Source: WVYX01 sp039586815
GTDB taxonomy: Bacteria > Gemmatimonadota > Gemmatimonadetes > Gemmatimonadales > GWC2-71-9
DNA: 64,000 bases
Direction: 5' to 3'
NCBI GenBank assembly: GCA_039586815.1
Contig: JBDHJR010000001.1
Coordinates: 124,001-188,000, forward strand
Part shown: positions 61,074-64,000 of the stretch, one piece after another
Numbering within the stretch: position 1 is the stretch's first letter
Layout of the letters: the number at the start of each line of letters is the position of its first letter
The notes under the pieces: generated by a model
Told to the model about the DNA's origin: nothing
Databases searched by the model: none
The model's input: only the letters and a program-made list of their open reading frames with translations
Position numbers and translations under genes: made by a program

Positions 61074-61761
61074 GGCAATCTCACCCTATTGGCGCGCCTG
61101 GGCGACTGCTGTGACGCGCGTCGCACTCGCGGTTCTGGCAGCAGCGGCGGGGGCCTCCTCCGGTCTCGCGGCACAGCGGGACGCGGCCCGCGATGCCTGG
61201 CAGCGGGTGCCCGACGTGTTCGCCGCCTTGGCCATCGGCGCGGGAAGCCACGTCGCCGACATCGGCGCGGGGGGCGGCTACTTCACCGTGCGGCTCGCCG
61301 GCGAGGTGGGAGGTGGGGGCCGGGTGTATGCCGTGGACATCGACGAGTCGAGCCTGAGCCGGCTGCGCGACCGGCTGGAGGCAGAGGGCCTCACCAACGT
61401 GGAGGTGATACACGGTGAGTCGGATGACCCGCTGCTTCCCGATGGCGCCCTGGATGCCATCCTCGTGGTCGACACCTATCACGAAATGACGCACTACGAG
61501 GCCATGCTGGCGCGCATGTACCAGGCACTCAGCCCGGGCGGGCGGCTGGTGATACTGGACTTCACGCCTCCCGACCCGTCTGCGTCGCGCGCCGGGCAGA
61601 CCGCTCGTCACACGATTGCCATCGCTAACGCGGAGCGCGAACTTGCCGATGCCGGCTTCGACGTCCTCCGGCGCGACGAGAGCTTCGCCCAAGCCACCGG
61701 TTACCGCCGCTCGCACCAATGGATGCTGGTGGCACAGCGGCCCGCCGCACCCGACGGCTGA
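61072..61761 (+). CDS. Class I SAM-dependent methyltransferase with N-terminal export signal
   Basis: The 229-residue protein has an N-terminal hydrophobic segment (residues about 12-35, AVLAAAAGASSGLAAQ) like a signal peptide, then a class I methyltransferase fold with VADIGAGGGYFTVRLAG and VVDTYHEM, ending near GRLVILDF. An exported SAM enzyme would lack its cofactor in the periplasm, so the segment could be a membrane anchor instead. The ATG at 61072 has a GGAG site six bases upstream, inside the divergent gene; TTG at 61060 is an alternative. Confidence 0.8.
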   Translation: MAISPYWRAWATAVTRVALAVLAAAAGASSGLAAQRDAARDAWQRVPDVFAALAIGAGSHVADIGAGGGYFTVRLAGEVGGGGRVYAVDIDESSLSRLRDRLEAEGLTNVEVIHGESDDPLLPDGALDAILVVDTYHEMTHYEAMLARMYQALSPGGRLVILDFTPPDPSASRAGQTARHTIAIANAERELADAGFDVLRRDESFAQATGYRRSHQWMLVAQRPAAPDG

Positions 61762-61799
61762 CAGGGCGAGGGCGGCAGGCAACGCTCGCTCGAGGTTTC

Positions 61800-62471
61800 A
61801 TGGTCGAGACGCCCGACTTTGCCAAACCGGATCGTTACAAGGCGAGCAGCTACGAGGCGTACAACGTCAAGCTGCCGCAGCGCTACGATGCCTCGCGCTG
61901 GATGTGGTTCTGCCAGATGCCGCTCCTCGACAAGGCGATCATCGAAAGGCTCCCGCCGAGCATCGGGTCCCTCGACATCCTCGACGTGGGCTGCGCCACG
62001 GGACGGTTGCTCGCCAAGCTCGCGGCGGCCGGCGCCCACCGGCTATCGGGCACCGATCTCGCGCCCCGCATACTGGACGTCGCGCGCGACAAGCTCGCCG
62101 CACAGGAGGCCGACGCAGACCTCCGCCCGGCGGACGCGGAAGACACCCTGCCCTGGCCCGCCGAGTCATTCGACGTCGTGACTCTGGTTGGGGTGCTGCA
62201 CCACTTCTACCGCCCGCTGGAGGCGCTGCGCGAGATCCGGCGCGTGCTGCGCGTCTCGGGTCGCCTGATCGTGGTCGATCCGTGCTTCTTCCCGCTCGTG
62301 CGGCACGCGCTCAACCTCTGGATGCGGGTCGCACCGCATGACGGGGACTACAGGTTCTACGCCCCGAGGGAGGCAGCGGCGTTGCTGCAGGCCGCGCGCT
62401 TCCGCTGTGGTGCGCCGCGGCGTGTGGGGTTGTGGTCGTACGTCGTAGCGGCCCTCCCTGAAGACACCTAA
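61800..62471 (+). CDS. Class I SAM-dependent methyltransferase
   Basis: The 223-residue protein has the SAM-binding motif ILDVGCATGRLLAKLAAAG near residues 60-78 and the post-motif LVGVLHHFYRPLEALREIRR of UbiE/MenG-type methyltransferases. Substrate unknown. The frame is open to 61719, but the ATG at 61800 has a GAGG ribosome site. It follows the exported methyltransferase by 38 bases in the same direction. Confidence 0.88.
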   Translation: MVETPDFAKPDRYKASSYEAYNVKLPQRYDASRWMWFCQMPLLDKAIIERLPPSIGSLDILDVGCATGRLLAKLAAAGAHRLSGTDLAPRILDVARDKLAAQEADADLRPADAEDTLPWPAESFDVVTLVGVLHHFYRPLEALREIRRVLRVSGRLIVVDPCFFPLVRHALNLWMRVAPHDGDYRFYAPREAAALLQAARFRCGAPRRVGLWSYVVAALPEDT

Positions 62472-62483
62472 CTTCCGGGCACG

Positions 62484-62702
62484 ATGCGGGGACCTGTGAA
62501 GTCCTTGGTGCAGCGGTACGCCGGACGGCTGCGCTACCCTCGGCTACTGCTGCTGATGCTCACGCTGTTCGGCGCGGACCTCGTGGTCCCCGACGCCATA
62601 CCCTTCGTGGACGAGATCCTCCTGGGGTTGGGCACAGTACTGCTCGGCAGCCTGCGCAAGCGCCGCGCGGAGAAGCCACCCGCGGCAACCCCCGGCGACT
62701 GA
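62484..62702 (+). CDS. Small membrane protein (DUF6116-like)
   Basis: The 72-residue protein has one or two hydrophobic helices (RYPRLLLLMLTLFGADLVVP and IPFVDEILLGLGTVLLG) and a basic C terminus. The PFVDEILLGLG segment resembles a small family of conserved membrane proteins of unknown function. Its TGA stop overlaps the GAGG ribosome site of the antiporter gene. Confidence 0.75.
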   Translation: MRGPVKSLVQRYAGRLRYPRLLLLMLTLFGADLVVPDAIPFVDEILLGLGTVLLGSLRKRRAEKPPAATPGD

Positions 62703-62709
62703 GGAAAGC

Positions 62710-64000
62710 ATGGACCTCTGGTCCTCACTGCTCGACATCCTGATCCTGCTGGGCGCCGCCATGCTCCTGGGGGCGTTATGTGAGCGGTTCAAGCAGAGCG
62801 CCCTGCTGGGCTACCTGCTGGCCGGCACTCTGCTCGGACCCAACGCGCTCAACGTGCTACCCAGCTACGAGGCGGTCTCCACCATCGCCGAGCTGGGGAT
62901 CGCCCTGCTCCTGTTCTCCATCGGCCTGGAGTTCTCGTGGCGCCGGCTGCGCAGCGTGGGCGCCATCGCGGCCGGGGGCGGCACGCTGCAGATCCTGCTC
63001 ACCGGTGCCGCCACCGCCCTGCTGTGCCGGCTACTCGGCCTGGACGTTCCCGCCGCACTGGCCATTGGTGCAATCGTCGCAATGAGCAGCACCGCAGCCG
63101 TGGTACGCGTCCTCGCCGGCCGCCAGGAGATCGACGCGGTGCACGGTCGCAACGCACTCGGCATTCTCCTGCTGCAGGACATTGCGATCGTGCCGGCCGC
63201 TCTGTTCGTGGCCGCGTTGGGGATGGGAGGTGGGATCGCGCAGGTGGGGTGGGCCGTGGTGCAGGCGCTCGCGCTGGCCACGGTGCTGGCCGGCGCGCTC
63301 TTCGTCGTCGTGAGCTACGGGCTCCCGAGACTGTTGGGTGCGGGGGCCGTCGCCGCGAACCGTGACCTGTCCATTCTACTCGCCATCGTGACGGCCACGG
63401 GCGCCGCGTGGTTGTCACATGCACTCGGCTTCTCCCCGGTGTTGGGCGCGTTCGTGGCGGGCATGGTACTCGCGGAGTGCCCGTTTGCCGTACAGATCCG
63501 TGCGGACATTGCACCGCTGCACACGCTGTTCGTCACGCTGTTCTTCAGCGCGATCGGCATGCTGGCCGACCCGGGCTGGGCCGCCCGCAATTGGGCGCTG
63601 CTGGCCGGCGTCGTCCTGCTGGTAGTGGTCGGCAAGACAGTGGTCACGGCGGGTGTGGTGCGACTGTTCCGCATCCCCACGGGACTGTCGGCCGCCACGG
63701 GACTGGTGCTCGCACAGCTGGGCGAGTTCTCCCTCGTGCTCGCCATGCTGGCGCGCGACAGCCAGGTCATCGGGCCGAGCCTGTTCGATCTCCTGGTCGC
63801 CACCATGATCGTGACGCTGTTCCTCACACCGTACCTGGCGGCGCTCGCCCCACGGCTGGCGACGGCGGTAGGACGCATCATGACGCAGGAGCACAGGGTG
63901 ATGACCGCGACCGAGGCAGGACGCGACGAGGTCCTCGGCGGGCACCTCGTCGTCATCGGGTTCGGGCCTGCGGGGCAGCGCGTGGCGGAGACGCTGATGG
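62710..64000 (+). CDS. CPA2-family monovalent cation:proton antiporter, cut by window end
   Basis: The visible 430 residues hold a complete 12-helix CPA2 membrane domain (LGYLLAGTLLGPNALN, LLLFSIGLEFSWRRL, LLLQDIAIVPAALF, LGAFVAGMVLAECPF) and the beginning of an RCK/TrkA-N domain (GGHLVVIGFGPAGQRVAETL). That is the architecture of KefB/KefC/RosB-type K+/H+ antiporters or Na+/H+ exchangers. A GAGG site overlaps the upstream stop codon. The C terminus continues outside the window. Confidence 0.93.
   Translation, partial: MDLWSSLLDILILLGAAMLLGALCERFKQSALLGYLLAGTLLGPNALNVLPSYEAVSTIAELGIALLLFSIGLEFSWRRLRSVGAIAAGGGTLQILLTGAATALLCRLLGLDVPAALAIGAIVAMSSTAAVVRVLAGRQEIDAVHGRNALGILLLQDIAIVPAALFVAALGMGGGIAQVGWAVVQALALATVLAGALFVVVSYGLPRLLGAGAVAANRDLSILLAIVTATGAAWLSHALGFSPVLGAFVAGMVLAECPFAVQIRADIAPLHTLFVTLFFSAIGMLADPGWAARNWALLAGVVLLVVVGKTVVTAGVVRLFRIPTGLSAATGLVLAQLGEFSLVLAMLARDSQVIGPSLFDLLVATMIVTLFLTPYLAALAPRLATAVGRIMTQEHRVMTATEAGRDEVLGGHLVVIGFGPAGQRVAETLM

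Overview
This window comes from a GC-rich Gram-negative chromosome, and a member of the Gemmatimonadota is the best fit. That is an inference from gene content: lipoprotein beta-propellers opening with a DSAGVxIVxN-type motif, a bacillithiol-type glycosyltransferase (BshA), fused Bat-operon proteins, a two-subunit 2-oxoacid:ferredoxin oxidoreductase, and outer-membrane barrel and RND genes that require a double membrane. No phage, transposase, plasmid or CRISPR signature was seen; the window looks like ordinary chromosome with some accessory cassettes.

Region 1-18.4 kb is one uninterrupted minus-strand run with mostly 4-base overlaps or gaps of a few bases. Read in the direction of transcription it holds an M50 protease, scpA-scpB-rluB, a Rossmann-fold protein, the MoxR/DUF58/Bat (aerotolerance-type) complex genes, mutL, miaA, bshA, uppP, a scrap of biotin ligase, a CPBP-like membrane protein and coaX (cut by the window edge). 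Region 18.4-23.5 kb holds rpsT with a clear promoter, a zinc-ribbon coiled-coil protein, the pyrR-pyrB-pyrC operon with its own promoter, and a 2-hydroxyacid dehydrogenase. Region 23.5-29.2 kb has tRNA-Ser(CGA), a potassium-channel-like protein, two small outer-membrane barrels, proline dehydrogenase, a RubisCO-like protein (form IV), a Spy/CpxP-like protein and ferritin. Region 29.3-32.2 kb encodes KorA and KorB, which decarboxylate a 2-oxoacid (probably 2-oxoglutarate) with ferredoxin.

Region 32.2-44.7 kb is an efflux cluster. An adaptor, two full-length HAE1-type RND pumps, two secreted beta-propeller lipoproteins interleaved with the pumps, and a hydroxyproline-epimerase-like enzyme lie on the minus strand, with a third propeller gene divergent. 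No TolC gene is present. The second gene of each pump/propeller pair touches the first by 4 bases or has its own strong ribosome site, and one propeller gene carries a heptanucleotide tandem repeat right after its start codon.

Region 44.8-48.1 kb is a three-gene cassette (NAD(P)-binding DUF2867 protein, outer-membrane barrel, DUF523/DUF1722) behind a promoter with a perfect dyad in its spacer, the arrangement used by MerR-family regulators. Region 48.1-52.3 kb has an amidinohydrolase, a fatty-acid hydroxylase and a thiosulfate/sulfur cassette (two-domain rhodanese lipoprotein, split YeeE pair, small membrane rhodanese-like protein). Region 52.4-64 kb carries a class A penicillin-binding protein, a DUF4105 protein, an amino-acid-type solute-binding protein, a GGDEF-EAL protein, a zinc-ribbon protein, an M23 peptidase, a possible 26-residue membrane peptide, a sigma-region-4-like protein whose start codon overlaps that of a divergent exported methyltransferase, a second methyltransferase, a small membrane protein and a CPA2 cation:proton antiporter cut by the window end.
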